Shown: in pieces, positions 7,832 through 16,973 of the stretch | Numbering within the stretch: position 1 is the first letter of the stretch | Layout: each line of letters begins with the position of its first letter | Notes under the pieces: model-generated | What the model was told of the DNA's origin: nothing | Database searches by the model: none | What the model saw: only the letters and a program-made list of their open reading frames with translations | Translations under genes and position numbers: made by a program | Assembly: GCF_028283785.1 (NCBI RefSeq) | Contig: NZ_JAPWKB010000021.1 | Coordinates: forward strand, 1 to 64,000 | DNA length: 64,000 bases | Direction of reading: 5' to 3' | Source of the DNA: Paraburkholderia sp. | GTDB lineage: Bacteria; Pseudomonadota; Gammaproteobacteria; Burkholderiales; Burkholderiaceae

Positions 7832-10207
7832 ATGAACGAAGCAGACAGCACATCGGGCAATTTCATCTCGGACTGGCTCCGGCTGTGGGTCGGCTCGACC
7901 GAAGACTATTCGATCTTCGCGCTCGGACCGGACGGACGCATTCTGACGTGGAATCGCGGCGCCGAACTGATGCACGGCTATCTCGCCGATGAAATCGTCG
8001 GCCAGCCGGTTTCCGCGCTATATCCCGACGCCGAACGCGAGGCGGGCGAGCCCGCCGCCGCGCTGCGCGCTGCCGAGGACACCGGCCGCTTCGTCGCGGA
8101 AGGCCGGCGTCAGCGCAAGGACGGCACGCCGTATTGGGCGAATGTCGTGATCACCGCGTTGCGCGCGCCCGACGGCAGCCTGATGGGTTTTGGCGAAGTC
8201 GTACGCGACGTCAGCGACAAAAAAGCCGTGCACGACGCGGTGCTCGAAAGCGAGCAGCGTTTTCGTCTGCTGGTGCAAGGCGTCACCGACTATGCGATTT
8301 TCATGCTGTCGCCGGACGGGCACGTCAGCAACTGGAACGAAGGCGCACGGCGCATCAAGGGTTACACCGAAGCGCAGATCGTTGGAACCCATTTTTCACG
8401 TTTTTATACGCCCGAAGACATCGCGGCGGGCGTGCCGTATCACGGTCTCGAAACCGCGCGTCGCGACGGCCGTTTCGAAGCGGAAGGCTGGCGTGTGCGG
8501 CGCGACGGCAGCCGGTTCTGGGCGCACGTCGTGATCGACGCGATTCGCCAGGATGGCGAGCTGATCGGTTTCGCGAAGGTCACGCGCGACATCACCGAGC
8601 GCCGGCAGGCGGCGGAACTGCTCGAACAGACGCGCAGCGCGTTGTTTCAGGCGCAAAAGATGGAAGCGCTCGGCAAGCTGACCGGCGGCGTCGCGCACGA
8701 CTTCAACAACGTGCTGCAAGTGCTGCGCGGCAATCTGGAACTGCTCGAAAGCCGCCATAGCCGCGATTTATGGTCGCGCGACCGGCTCTCGAAAGCGATC
8801 GACGCGGTCGAGCGCGGCGCGCGGCTGGCGTCGCATCTGCTCGCGTTCGGGCGCAGGCAGGCGTTGCAACCGGTCGTGGTCAACCCGGCGCGTTTGCTGC
8901 ACAGCATCGACGATCTGCTGCGTCGTGCGCTCGGCGAGCCGATCGAAATCGAAACCGTGGTGGCGGGCGGTTTGTGGAACACGTCGGTGGATGCGCATCA
9001 ACTGGAAAACGTGATCCTGAATCTCGCGATCAACGCGCGCGACGCAATGCCGGAAGGCGGCAAGCTGACGCTCGAAATCGCCAATGCGATGCTCGACGAC
9101 AGCTACGTCGCCGCCTATACCGACGTGGCCGCCGGGCAATACGTGATGCTCGCCGTCACCGATACCGGCACCGGCATGACGCACGACGTCGCGGAACGCG
9201 CGTTCGACCCGTTCTTTACGACCAAACCGGAAGGTCAGGGCACGGGCCTCGGTCTGAGCATGGCCTATGGTTTCGTCAAGCAGAGCGGCGGCCATATCCG
9301 CATTTACAGCGAGCCGGGGCACGGCACGACCATCAAGATCTATCTGCGTCGTTCCACGGAAGCCGCCAGCGATTTGCGTCCTATGCCGGGCGGCGGCGTC
9401 CGGCGCGGCAACGAGACGGTGCTGGTGGTCGAGGACGATCTGAAAGTGCAGTCCACGGTGATCGACATGCTGTCGGGTCTGGGCTACACGGTGCTGAAGG
9501 CCGATGACGCGCAGCAGGCGCTCGCGGTGGTCGGCAGCGGCGTGCATATCGATCTGCTGTTTACCGACGTCGTGATGCCGGGGCCGCTGCGCAGTCCGGA
9601 CATGGCGCGGCGCGCGAAAGAAGCGATGCCGCATCTGAAGGTGCTGTTCACGTCCGGTTACACGCAAAACGCGATCGTCCATGGCGGCCGGCTCGATCAG
9701 GGCGTCGAACTGTTGAGCAAGCCGTACAGCCGCGAGCAACTCGCGTTCAAGGTGCGGCAGGTGTTGGGACCGGCCAGTCCGGCCGTCGAAGAATCCGAAG
9801 CGACCGAAGTCGCGGCCGCCGCCGCGAAGGCCGCGGCGGACGCGGAACCGCAAGCGCGCCGGGTGCTGGTGGTCGAGGACGATGCGGCGTCGCTCGAAGC
9901 CGTGTCCGAATTGCTGACGATGATGGGCCACACGCCGGTCAAGGCCGCGACGCCGGTTGCAGCGCTGGAGTCGTTGCGCTCGCAGACCTTCGACGTGCTG
10001 CTCACGGATGTGATGCTGCCCGGCATGTCCGGCATCGATCTCGCACGCCACGCGGTCGATATCCAGCACGACGTGAAGGTGATCTTCGCGTCCGGAAACA
10101 CGGTTTCCGACCGTGGCGACCTCGGTTTTGCGTGGACTGCGCTGCGCAAACCCTATCCCGCCGACGCGCTGATCGCGGCCATCCAGGCCGTCTGCGCACA
10201 CGGGTAG
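7832..10207 (+). CDS. PAS-domain hybrid sensor histidine kinase with two receivers
   Basis: A cytoplasmic sensor kinase of 791 residues with no membrane segment. Two PAS domains (about 20-140 and 145-265) come first. A HisKA_PAS-type dimerisation helix follows with the phosphoacceptor in GGVAHDFNNVLQVL (about 290), then an HATPase_c domain with NLAINARDAMPEGG and GTGLGLSMAYG. Two receivers lie at the C-terminus: about 530-645 with LLFTDVVMPG, and about 675-790 with VLLTDVMLPG. Both keep the phospho-accepting Asp and a KP lysine. ATG 7832 is preferred, and an in-frame TTG at 7808 is possible. No separate regulator adjoins it. The PAS signal is unknown. Confidence 0.93.
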   Translation: MNEADSTSGNFISDWLRLWVGSTEDYSIFALGPDGRILTWNRGAELMHGYLADEIVGQPVSALYPDAEREAGEPAAALRAAEDTGRFVAEGRRQRKDGTPYWANVVITALRAPDGSLMGFGEVVRDVSDKKAVHDAVLESEQRFRLLVQGVTDYAIFMLSPDGHVSNWNEGARRIKGYTEAQIVGTHFSRFYTPEDIAAGVPYHGLETARRDGRFEAEGWRVRRDGSRFWAHVVIDAIRQDGELIGFAKVTRDITERRQAAELLEQTRSALFQAQKMEALGKLTGGVAHDFNNVLQVLRGNLELLESRHSRDLWSRDRLSKAIDAVERGARLASHLLAFGRRQALQPVVVNPARLLHSIDDLLRRALGEPIEIETVVAGGLWNTSVDAHQLENVILNLAINARDAMPEGGKLTLEIANAMLDDSYVAAYTDVAAGQYVMLAVTDTGTGMTHDVAERAFDPFFTTKPEGQGTGLGLSMAYGFVKQSGGHIRIYSEPGHGTTIKIYLRRSTEAASDLRPMPGGGVRRGNETVLVVEDDLKVQSTVIDMLSGLGYTVLKADDAQQALAVVGSGVHIDLLFTDVVMPGPLRSPDMARRAKEAMPHLKVLFTSGYTQNAIVHGGRLDQGVELLSKPYSREQLAFKVRQVLGPASPAVEESEATEVAAAAAKAAADAEPQARRVLVVEDDAASLEAVSELLTMMGHTPVKAATPVAALESLRSQTFDVLLTDVMLPGMSGIDLARHAVDIQHDVKVIFASGNTVSDRGDLGFAWTALRKPYPADALIAAIQAVCAHG

Positions 10208-10312
10208 TCACCATACCGGTATCGTCGCTGGACTGGTTGCATCACGCGGGACGTCGTAGCATCGGGAAGCGTTTTCGGCCCCTCAATCCTGACTGGCGTT
10301 CCAGGTATAACA

Positions 10313-11590
10313 ATGACTCAATCACAGAGCCCGTCCGCGACCACCGTCGCGGAGGCTGACGGCTTCGCGCACTGGCGCCGCAATCTGACCGTATGCGTGT
10401 TCGGCTCATTCACGACCATCGTTGCAATGACGCTGATGTTGCCGTTTCTCCCGCTCTATATCGAGCAGATGGGCGTGAGCGGACACGCGGCCATCGTCCA
10501 GTGGTCGGGCGTCGCCTATGGCGCGACGTTCTTCTCGGCCGCACTGACCGCGCCGTTGTGGGGCCGTCTCGCCGACCGCTACGGCCGCAAGCTGATGCTG
10601 ATCCGCGCGAGCCTCGGCATGGCGATCGCGATGTCGCTGATGGGCATGGTCCACGACGTGTATCAACTGGTGGCGTTGCGGCTGGCGATCGGCTTGCTGG
10701 GCGGCTACGCGTCCGGATCGATGGTGCTAGTCGCGACGCAGACGCCGAAGGACCGCTGCGGCTGGGCGCTGGGGATTCTGTCGTCGGGGATCATGGCGGG
10801 CAACCTCGCGGGACCGTTGATCGGCGGATCGTTGCCGCCGCTGATCGGCATTCGCGCGACGTTCATTGCGGCGGGCGCGCTGATCTTCGTGACCTTTCTC
10901 GGCACCGTGTTTCTGATCAAGGGCGACCGTCCGGCGGCGGCGGGCAAGACCGGCTCGCGGGACAACGGCTGGGCGGCGATTGCCGACCGGCGTCCGGTTA
11001 TCGCGATGCTCGTCACGGGGATGTTGCTGATGCTCGCCAACATGTCGATCGAGCCGATCATCACCGTGTACGTCGCGCAACTCGTGCCGGCCGCGCAGGT
11101 GACGATGATCGCCGGGATCGTGATGTCGGGCGCGGCGCTGGGCAGCATTCTATCGGCGTCGCGGCTCGGCAAGCTGGCCGACCGCATCGGTCATTGGAAC
11201 GTGCTGATCGTGTGTCTCGTGATCGCCGGTTTGCTGCTGATTCCGCAGGCGTTCGTATCGCAAGGCTGGCAACTGATCGCGCTGCGCTTTCTGATGGGTC
11301 TGGCGCTGGGCGGTCTGTTGCCGTGCGTGGCGAGCGTGATCCGTCATAACGTCCCGCCGAAAGTCGCGGGCAGCATGCTCGGATATTCGACGTCCGCGCA
11401 ATACGCGGGACAGGTGATCGGGCCGCTCGCCGGCGGGTTTATCGGCGGGCATCTGGGAATGCGCTCGGTGTTTCTCGGGACCGCCGTGTTGATGGTCGCG
11501 GGCGCGGGTTACAACTGGGTGGTGCGGGGCGGGATGAGGGCTAATGCGGTTCCCTCATCTATTGAGAAAACAAATGAATTTCACAAATAA
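10313..11590 (+). CDS. MFS multidrug efflux transporter, MdtG-like
   Basis: A 425-residue major facilitator protein with about 12 hydrophobic segments, expected in the inner membrane as a proton-driven exporter. The family loop GRLADRYGRKLMLI between segments 2 and 3 is present, and the second half repeats it as SRLGKLADRIGHW. The N-terminal half (LPFLPLYIEQMGV) and the GILSSGIMAGNLAGPLIGG antiporter-type motif C resemble MdtG/Tet-like drug:H+ antiporters. It stands alone between the hybrid kinase gene (105-base gap) and the ClC gene. The substrate is unknown, and antiport is inferred from motif C. Confidence 0.88.
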   Translation: MTQSQSPSATTVAEADGFAHWRRNLTVCVFGSFTTIVAMTLMLPFLPLYIEQMGVSGHAAIVQWSGVAYGATFFSAALTAPLWGRLADRYGRKLMLIRASLGMAIAMSLMGMVHDVYQLVALRLAIGLLGGYASGSMVLVATQTPKDRCGWALGILSSGIMAGNLAGPLIGGSLPPLIGIRATFIAAGALIFVTFLGTVFLIKGDRPAAAGKTGSRDNGWAAIADRRPVIAMLVTGMLLMLANMSIEPIITVYVAQLVPAAQVTMIAGIVMSGAALGSILSASRLGKLADRIGHWNVLIVCLVIAGLLLIPQAFVSQGWQLIALRFLMGLALGGLLPCVASVIRHNVPPKVAGSMLGYSTSAQYAGQVIGPLAGGFIGGHLGMRSVFLGTAVLMVAGAGYNWVVRGGMRANAVPSSIEKTNEFHK

Positions 11591-11631
11591 ACGCGCACGT
11601 CGTAAAGTCTAAGGATTCCATTAGCCGCCGT

Positions 11632-13065
11632 GTGTCCGAGATCATGTCATTCCAACCCAGGGCCACTGCGCCCGCCAGCGCCCAAAACCGGTTCAACCCG
11701 CTGATCAGACTTGCCGTCGTCACGGTATTGACCGGCATCGGCGCGGGTCTCGGCGGGATGTCGCTGGCGTTGCTGCTGCGCGCGGTTCAGCATCTAGCGT
11801 ACGGATACAGTCTCGACACGCTGAGCGCCACCGAAAGCTTTCTCCAGGGCGTCAGCGGCGCGTCGCCCGAACGTCGGGTGCTGGTGCTGACGGTGTGCGG
11901 GTTGATCGCCGGGTTCGGCTGGCTCGCGGTGTCGCGCTTCGGCACGCCGCTCGTCAGCATCAAGCAGGCTCTGTCGAACGGCGGGCAGCGGATGCCCGTC
12001 GTCTCGACGCTCGCGCACGCGGTTCTGCAGATCGTGACGGTTGCGATGGGTTCGCCGCTCGGACGCGAAGTGGCGCCGCGCGAAGTCGGCGCGCTGGTCG
12101 GCGGCTGGCTGGCGCACTACGCAGGACTCGGCGCGAACGAGCGCCGCCTGATCGTCGCGTGCGGCGCGGGTGCGGGCCTCGCGGCGGTCTACAACGTGCC
12201 GCTCGGCGGCGCGGTATTCGTGCTCGAAGTGCTGCTCGGCACCTTCAGCGCAACAGCGGTCGTGATTGCATTGACGACGTCGGTGATCGGCGCGCTGGTC
12301 GCGTGGATCGGTCTCGGTGACGAAACCCAATACCTCGTCCCGCATTTCGCACTCAGCAAAACGCTGGTGATCTGGGCCGTGCTGACCGGCCCGATCTTCG
12401 GCATCGCCGCGTGGTCGTTCGCGCGACTAACCAACGCGGCACGCGTCGCCGCGCCGCGCTCGGGCTGGCAACTGCCTGCACTCACACTCGCCAATTTCGT
12501 GATGGTCGGCATGCTGGTCGCGTGGTTGCCGCAACTCGCGGGGAACGGCAAAGGCCCGGCGCAACTCGGCTTCGACAACGCATTGACGATCGGCGTCGCC
12601 GGCACCTTGCTGCTGATGAAACTGCTGATCGTCACGACCAGTTTGCGGGCGGGCGCGCAAGGCGGATTGCTGACGCCGGGGCTGACGATCGGCGCGTTGT
12701 TCGCGATCGTGCTCGGCGGCGTGTGGAGCATGATGTGGCCGGGCGTCGCGCCGGGTGCATTTGCGATCGTCGGCGCGGCCGCTTTTCTGGCGACGTCGAT
12801 GAATATGCCGGTCACCGCGATCGTGCTGGTCGCGGAATTCACGCGCATCGATCACGATCTGCTGATTCCCGTGCTGTGCGCGGTCGCCGGGTCGATCTGC
12901 GCAAGCCGCTTGTGCGAAATGGCGGTTGCGTCGAACGCGCAAGCGGCGGGAAAACCGTCCAGCAAGCCGTCCGGCAAACCGGAATCCATCACCGCGCCCG
13001 TGCCCGATCCGAGCACGGTATCGGTGGGGAACGCGGTCGGCACTGCGGTCGCGCAACGCGTCTGA
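11632..13065 (+). CDS. ClC-family chloride channel/antiporter-like protein
   Basis: A polytopic inner-membrane protein of the ClC fold, 477 residues, which would move chloride or fluoride, possibly in exchange for protons. The central signature reads GSPLGREVAPRE (about residues 142-153) in place of the canonical GREGP, keeping the gating Glu position. GAGAGLAAVYNVPLGGAVFVLE follows, as in other ClC members, and GGLLTPGLTIGA is the helix N-like motif. The hydrophilic C-terminus (about 435-477) is Ser/Pro-rich and lacks CBS domains. The start may be GTG 11632 or ATG 11644, and neither has a strong ribosome site. It converges on the next gene with a 9-base gap. Confidence 0.88.
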   Translation: MSEIMSFQPRATAPASAQNRFNPLIRLAVVTVLTGIGAGLGGMSLALLLRAVQHLAYGYSLDTLSATESFLQGVSGASPERRVLVLTVCGLIAGFGWLAVSRFGTPLVSIKQALSNGGQRMPVVSTLAHAVLQIVTVAMGSPLGREVAPREVGALVGGWLAHYAGLGANERRLIVACGAGAGLAAVYNVPLGGAVFVLEVLLGTFSATAVVIALTTSVIGALVAWIGLGDETQYLVPHFALSKTLVIWAVLTGPIFGIAAWSFARLTNAARVAAPRSGWQLPALTLANFVMVGMLVAWLPQLAGNGKGPAQLGFDNALTIGVAGTLLLMKLLIVTTSLRAGAQGGLLTPGLTIGALFAIVLGGVWSMMWPGVAPGAFAIVGAAAFLATSMNMPVTAIVLVAEFTRIDHDLLIPVLCAVAGSICASRLCEMAVASNAQAAGKPSSKPSGKPESITAPVPDPSTVSVGNAVGTAVAQRV

Positions 13066-13074
13066 CGCCAGAGC

Positions 13075-13806
13075 TCAAAGATCCGCGAGCCGATCCCTGA
13101 ATGCGCGCATCGTGCGCGTGATCACGCGCAGTCCCACCGTCCGGCCGGGATCGTAATAGTGAATGATCAAGGTCCGGCGTTCGCCCGACGCAACGTCGAG
13201 ATTGCCGTGCATCGTCACGAAGCCGTTGAACGCATAGACGTTGCCGGGTGTGCACGCAATCCGCTCGCACAGGCCGCGTTCGAGGTCGCGCATCAGTAGC
13301 GCACGACGCGCGATCACCGGCATTCCATGTTCGAGAAAAAGTCGCGCCTTGGTGATCACGTTCGACATTGCCGACACCGATCGGCGCGGCTGCCGGTACA
13401 TGATCAGATCGCCGCTTCGCTCGCCCGATGCGGCGAGTTGCAACGGAATCAGCAAGGTCAGGATGTGCGAATCGAAGTGCCGCAGATAGCTTTGCGACGG
13501 CGATCCCACATCGACGCATCGCAACATGCAGATCGGCTCGCCGCCGCATTCCTTGCCGAGCATCGTCGATGCCCAGCGTCGCGCGGACTGACAAGCTTGC
13601 GTTTCCGCCGCGTCGAATGCGTCGAGGCCGCGTAGCAGGCTGGCGAAATTATGCGCGGTCGGTGACGCGCGACGGCCGTCACGCGGCCACCATCGATCGC
13701 GCGCATCGTCGATCGAGGCGTTCATGAAGTCGAGCAGATTCTGCGGCACCACGCGTTCGAACACGCTCGGTGCCGTGCGCGAGTCAGGCTGGTCGTTTTC
13801 GTGCAT
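13075..13806 (-). CDS. Hypothetical protein, probable 2OG-Fe(II) oxygenase fold
   Basis: A 243-residue protein whose family I do not recognise by name. It shows the facial-triad spacing of iron/2-oxoglutarate dioxygenases: H110-F-D112 in RHFDSHILTLLIPL, then H200 in VTMHGNLDV, with Arg10-11 residues later in GERRTLIIHYYDP. The flanking strands (ILTLLIPLQL, NVYAFNGFVTMHG) also fit a jelly-roll. That suggests hydroxylation of an unknown small molecule or side chain. It is a lone gene convergent with the ClC gene. The upstream region, 13807-14079, holds its promoter and no other gene. Confidence 0.6.
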   Translation of the reverse strand: MHENDQPDSRTAPSVFERVVPQNLLDFMNASIDDARDRWWPRDGRRASPTAHNFASLLRGLDAFDAAETQACQSARRWASTMLGKECGGEPICMLRCVDVGSPSQSYLRHFDSHILTLLIPLQLAASGERSGDLIMYRQPRRSVSAMSNVITKARLFLEHGMPVIARRALLMRDLERGLCERIACTPGNVYAFNGFVTMHGNLDVASGERRTLIIHYYDPGRTVGLRVITRTMRAFRDRLADL

Positions 13807-14079
13807 AAGTCCGCCCCACGCAGCACATTCGCTGTCCGTCGATCGTTGGTCTCGGGTTTTTCATTCGGCCGCGAAATAACGATACTGCGAATAGTCTGGT
13901 GAAAAGCGGACAAGCTTTATGCTCTTTCCGCCGCGCGTTGCGAACTGTCGCGATGCGGCACGGCGTATGCGCGCTTTACTTCAGCGCCTGCTTCAACATG
14001 CGCGTTACGGGTCTGTGCACGACGCCGGTCATCGGCTCACACGCGAAGCGGCGGCATACGCCACCGCTTCGGAGCCGGA

Positions 14080-15357
14080 TCACGCGGCGAGCGTCGCGTT
14101 GAACGGCTTCGTCTTGATGCGGCTGACGGATGCCAGCGCGGCAAGGCTGATCATCGCGGTCAGGATCAGGTAGAAGCTCGGTGCGCTCTTGTCGCCGGTC
14201 GCACTCAGCAACCACGTGATGATCGCCGGTGTAAAACCGCCGAATACCGTCACGCCGATGTTGTAGCCGATCGACATGCCGGTCGCGCGCGTCGCGGCCG
14301 GGAAGATCTCCGACATCAGCGCGGGCAGCGCACCGAAGTAGATCGCCTTCAGCAACGCCAGCCAGCCGACCAGCGCAAACAGCGTCAATGCCGACACGTT
14401 CGCGACCGTGTACGAGAACGCCGGATAGGCAGTCACGGCGAACAGCAACGCGACGGTTGTCATCTGTTTGCGTCGGCCGATCCGGTCCGACAGATAACCG
14501 GCGAACGGCGTCACCAGCGTGAGGATCACGCCGCCTGCCATCGTCGCGGCAAAGCCGGTGGACGCGGGCAGATGCAATTCGCGGATCGCGAAAGTCGGCA
14601 GATACTGGAGCAGATAGTTGACGGCGGTGGACACCGTCAGCGCGCCGATCGACGCGACCAGCATCAGCTTCTGACGCGCGAACACTTCGCGTACCGGCGT
14701 CTCGGTGTGGGTGGCCTCGGTGAAGTCGGGCGCGTCTTCGAGGAAGCGGCGCAGATACAGCCCGAGCGGCCCGATCAGCAAGCCGAAGAAAAACGGCACG
14801 CGCCAGCCCCATGCAGCCAGTTCGGACGCGGGCATCAGCTTGGCCAGCCCGAAACCGAACGACGCCGCCAGCAAGGTCGCAAGACCTTGCGTCGCGAACT
14901 GCCAGCTCGCCAGGAAGCCGCGGCGATGCGGTGCGTGTTCGATCAGCATGGCCGTCGATGCGCCGAACTCGCCGCCCGCGGAAAAGCCCTGAATCAGCCG
15001 CGCGACGAATACGCCGACCGGCGCGATCAGGCCGATCTGCGCATAGGTCGGAATCAGCGCGATGATCGCCGTGCCGACCATCATCAACGCGACGGTCATC
15101 ATCAGCGCCGCCTTGCGGCCGCGTTTGTCGGCGTAGGCGCCGAGCACCATCCCGCCGATCGGACGCACCAGATACGACGCGCCGAACGAGCCGAACGTGA
15201 GCAGCATCGACGCGGTTTCGTTGGTCGCCGGGAAGAAGTTCTTGCCGATATACACCGCGAAAAACGCATAGATCGCGATGTCGAACCATTCGAGCGCATT
15301 GCCCGCTGATGTCGCAATGACGATCTGGGTCAGGCTGAGAGACTTTTTCGTGGACAT
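14080..15357 (-). CDS. MFS metabolite:H+ symporter (MHS family)
   Basis: An inner-membrane symporter of 425 residues in the MHS subgroup (citrate, ketoglutarate and proline/betaine carriers). It begins with the hallmark GNALEWFDIAIYAFFAVYIG. YLVRPIGGMVLGAYADKRGRK follows, as the loop 2-3 motif, and ARLIQGFSAGGEFG is the segment 4 motif. About 12 membrane segments are visible. It lies 15 bases downstream of the M20 peptidase gene on the same strand. Carrier and amidohydrolase therefore probably form an operon that imports a substrate and then deacylates it, under the divergent LysR gene. The actual substrate is not evident. Confidence 0.92.
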   Translation of the reverse strand: MSTKKSLSLTQIVIATSAGNALEWFDIAIYAFFAVYIGKNFFPATNETASMLLTFGSFGASYLVRPIGGMVLGAYADKRGRKAALMMTVALMMVGTAIIALIPTYAQIGLIAPVGVFVARLIQGFSAGGEFGASTAMLIEHAPHRRGFLASWQFATQGLATLLAASFGFGLAKLMPASELAAWGWRVPFFFGLLIGPLGLYLRRFLEDAPDFTEATHTETPVREVFARQKLMLVASIGALTVSTAVNYLLQYLPTFAIRELHLPASTGFAATMAGGVILTLVTPFAGYLSDRIGRRKQMTTVALLFAVTAYPAFSYTVANVSALTLFALVGWLALLKAIYFGALPALMSEIFPAATRATGMSIGYNIGVTVFGGFTPAIITWLLSATGDKSAPSFYLILTAMISLAALASVSRIKTKPFNATLAA

Positions 15358-15372
15358 GGGGCCCTCGGGCGA

Positions 15373-16839
15373 CTAAAGAACTGCGTAGGATGAAACGGGC
15401 GTGTGCCCATCGTGGGTTTTGCGGGTAGCGACGATCGCGCCGGCGTTGTCGCCGAGGTCCCACCAGAGGCCGGCCATCACGCCAAGCGCTTCACGCGCGA
15501 CCGAACCCAGCAGATGCTCGTTCGGCGCATGCTGCGCGCACGCCGGATACGAGTGCGGCACCCACAACGTCGGCAGATCGAGGGTTTCGGCGAACACGTC
15601 GTTCGGCACCGTGCCGCCGAGATTCGGCAGCAACGCGGGCTTCTTGCCGGTCGTCGTGCGGATCGAATCGAGCGCCCAGTGAACCCACGCGTCGTCCGGA
15701 TCGAGACGGGTCGCGGCGGCGGTGTGCGTGACCTTGACCTTGACCTCGCGGAAGCCGTGCTGCGCGAAATGCGCTTCGAGATGCGCGCCGACGCGCGTGT
15801 AATCGGTGCCGACCACGAAACGCAACTGGCAGGTCGCCTTCGCAACCGGCGGAATCGCGTTGACGGGCGCATCCGGATTGCCCGCCTTGAACGCGAGCAC
15901 TTCGAGCGTGTTCCACGCAATCACGCGTTCGGTCGGCGTGAGGCCGGGTTCGCCCCAGTTGGGATCGATTTCGGGCGAGTCTTCGTCGCCGCCGAGTTCG
16001 ATATCGGCCAGCGCGCGACGCACCGTGTCCGACACCGGCGGCGGCCGCAATCCTTCGACGGCGATTGCGCCGTTGCGGTCCACGAGGCTCGCGATCGCAT
16101 GCGACAGCACGATGGCAGGGTTGCGCAGCACGCCGCCCCAGTTGCCCGAGTGATGTCCGCCTTCGCGCAGATCGACCAGCAGTTCGAACGAGACGCCGCC
16201 GCGCGAGCCGAGAAACACCGTGGGCCGTTCGGCCGACACGCGCGGACCGTCGGACGCGATGAAGACGTCGGCGGCGAGTGCGTCGCGTTCGGCGGCGCAG
16301 ACTTCATCGAGTCCCGGCGAGCCGATTTCCTCGCCGGTCTCGAAGATCACTTTCACGTTGTAGCCGAGCTTGCCGCCGCGCGCGGCGAGCACCGCAGCGA
16401 GCGACGCGAAGTTGATCGAATGCTGGCCTTTGTTGTCGGCGGAGCCGCGGCCGTACCAGCGGTCGCCGTCTTTCGACAGCGTCCACGGCGCAATGCCCGC
16501 GCGCCACTGCTCGTCGTAACCGCGCACGACGTCGCCGTGGCCGTAGGTCAGAACGGTCGGCAACGCGGGATCCTCGATCCGTTCGGCGACCAGAAACAGC
16601 GCGCGCCCGGCCACCGGATTGGCGGCGACGCGGCTCGTGAAACCGAGTGCGCTGAGCGTCGGCGCGATTTCGTCGGTCAGATAGGCGCTCAGCGCGTCCG
16701 CCTGGTCCGGGTTCTGGCTCTCGGTCTTGAACGCGACGCGGCGCGCCAGGTCGCTGAACAGCGCGCCCGAATCGTAGACGTGCATTGCGGCGTCGATGGC
16801 TTGCTGGCGGGTGGCGCGGGTAGTCTGACTTGCCGTCAC
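15373..16839 (-). CDS. M20-family metallo-amidohydrolase/peptidase
   Basis: A zinc-dependent M20 hydrolase of 488 residues, from the group of acetylornithine deacetylases, carnosinases and related deacylases. Metal-site motifs are visible: YGHGDVVRG with H101 and D103, WYGRGSADNKGQ with D135, and ETGEEIGSPG with E170/E171. The dimerisation insert lies about residues 205-370, and a late VPHSYPACAQHAPNEH supplies the last His. The start is GTG 16839 preceded by AAGGAGCC. The MHS carrier follows after 15 bases, and a LysR gene diverges across an intergenic region with a perfect T-N11-A palindrome. The peptide or N-acyl amino acid substrate is unknown. Confidence 0.9.
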   Translation of the reverse strand: MTASQTTRATRQQAIDAAMHVYDSGALFSDLARRVAFKTESQNPDQADALSAYLTDEIAPTLSALGFTSRVAANPVAGRALFLVAERIEDPALPTVLTYGHGDVVRGYDEQWRAGIAPWTLSKDGDRWYGRGSADNKGQHSINFASLAAVLAARGGKLGYNVKVIFETGEEIGSPGLDEVCAAERDALAADVFIASDGPRVSAERPTVFLGSRGGVSFELLVDLREGGHHSGNWGGVLRNPAIVLSHAIASLVDRNGAIAVEGLRPPPVSDTVRRALADIELGGDEDSPEIDPNWGEPGLTPTERVIAWNTLEVLAFKAGNPDAPVNAIPPVAKATCQLRFVVGTDYTRVGAHLEAHFAQHGFREVKVKVTHTAAATRLDPDDAWVHWALDSIRTTTGKKPALLPNLGGTVPNDVFAETLDLPTLWVPHSYPACAQHAPNEHLLGSVAREALGVMAGLWWDLGDNAGAIVATRKTHDGHTPVSSYAVL

Positions 16840-16938
16840 GGTGGCTCCTTGAATGCTGGCTTACTGGCTTTTCGAAACAGATATGGCCAGTCTAGAAACG
16901 TCAAAAATTCGCAACAATTTCAAAAATTGCGGATAGCA

Positions 16939-16953
16939 TTGCCGAATTGGCAA
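16939..16953. promoter_or_regulatory. LysR-type operator (T-N11-A)
   Basis: TTGCCGAATTGGCAA is a perfect palindrome with TTGCC arms and satisfies the LysR consensus T-N11-A. It lies between the divergent M20 gene (start 16839) and the LysR gene (start 16974), where such a regulator would control both directions. An A/T-rich inverted motif CGCAA-N12-TTGCG lies at about 16909-16930. Confidence 0.65.
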
Positions 16954-16973
16954 CGCAGACAGGATCGACGCTC

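Noticed and set aside
16947..16973. TTG start giving a LysR protein nine residues longer
   Set aside because: It would place the start inside the T-N11-A operator and lacks a ribosome site; ATG 16974 fits better.
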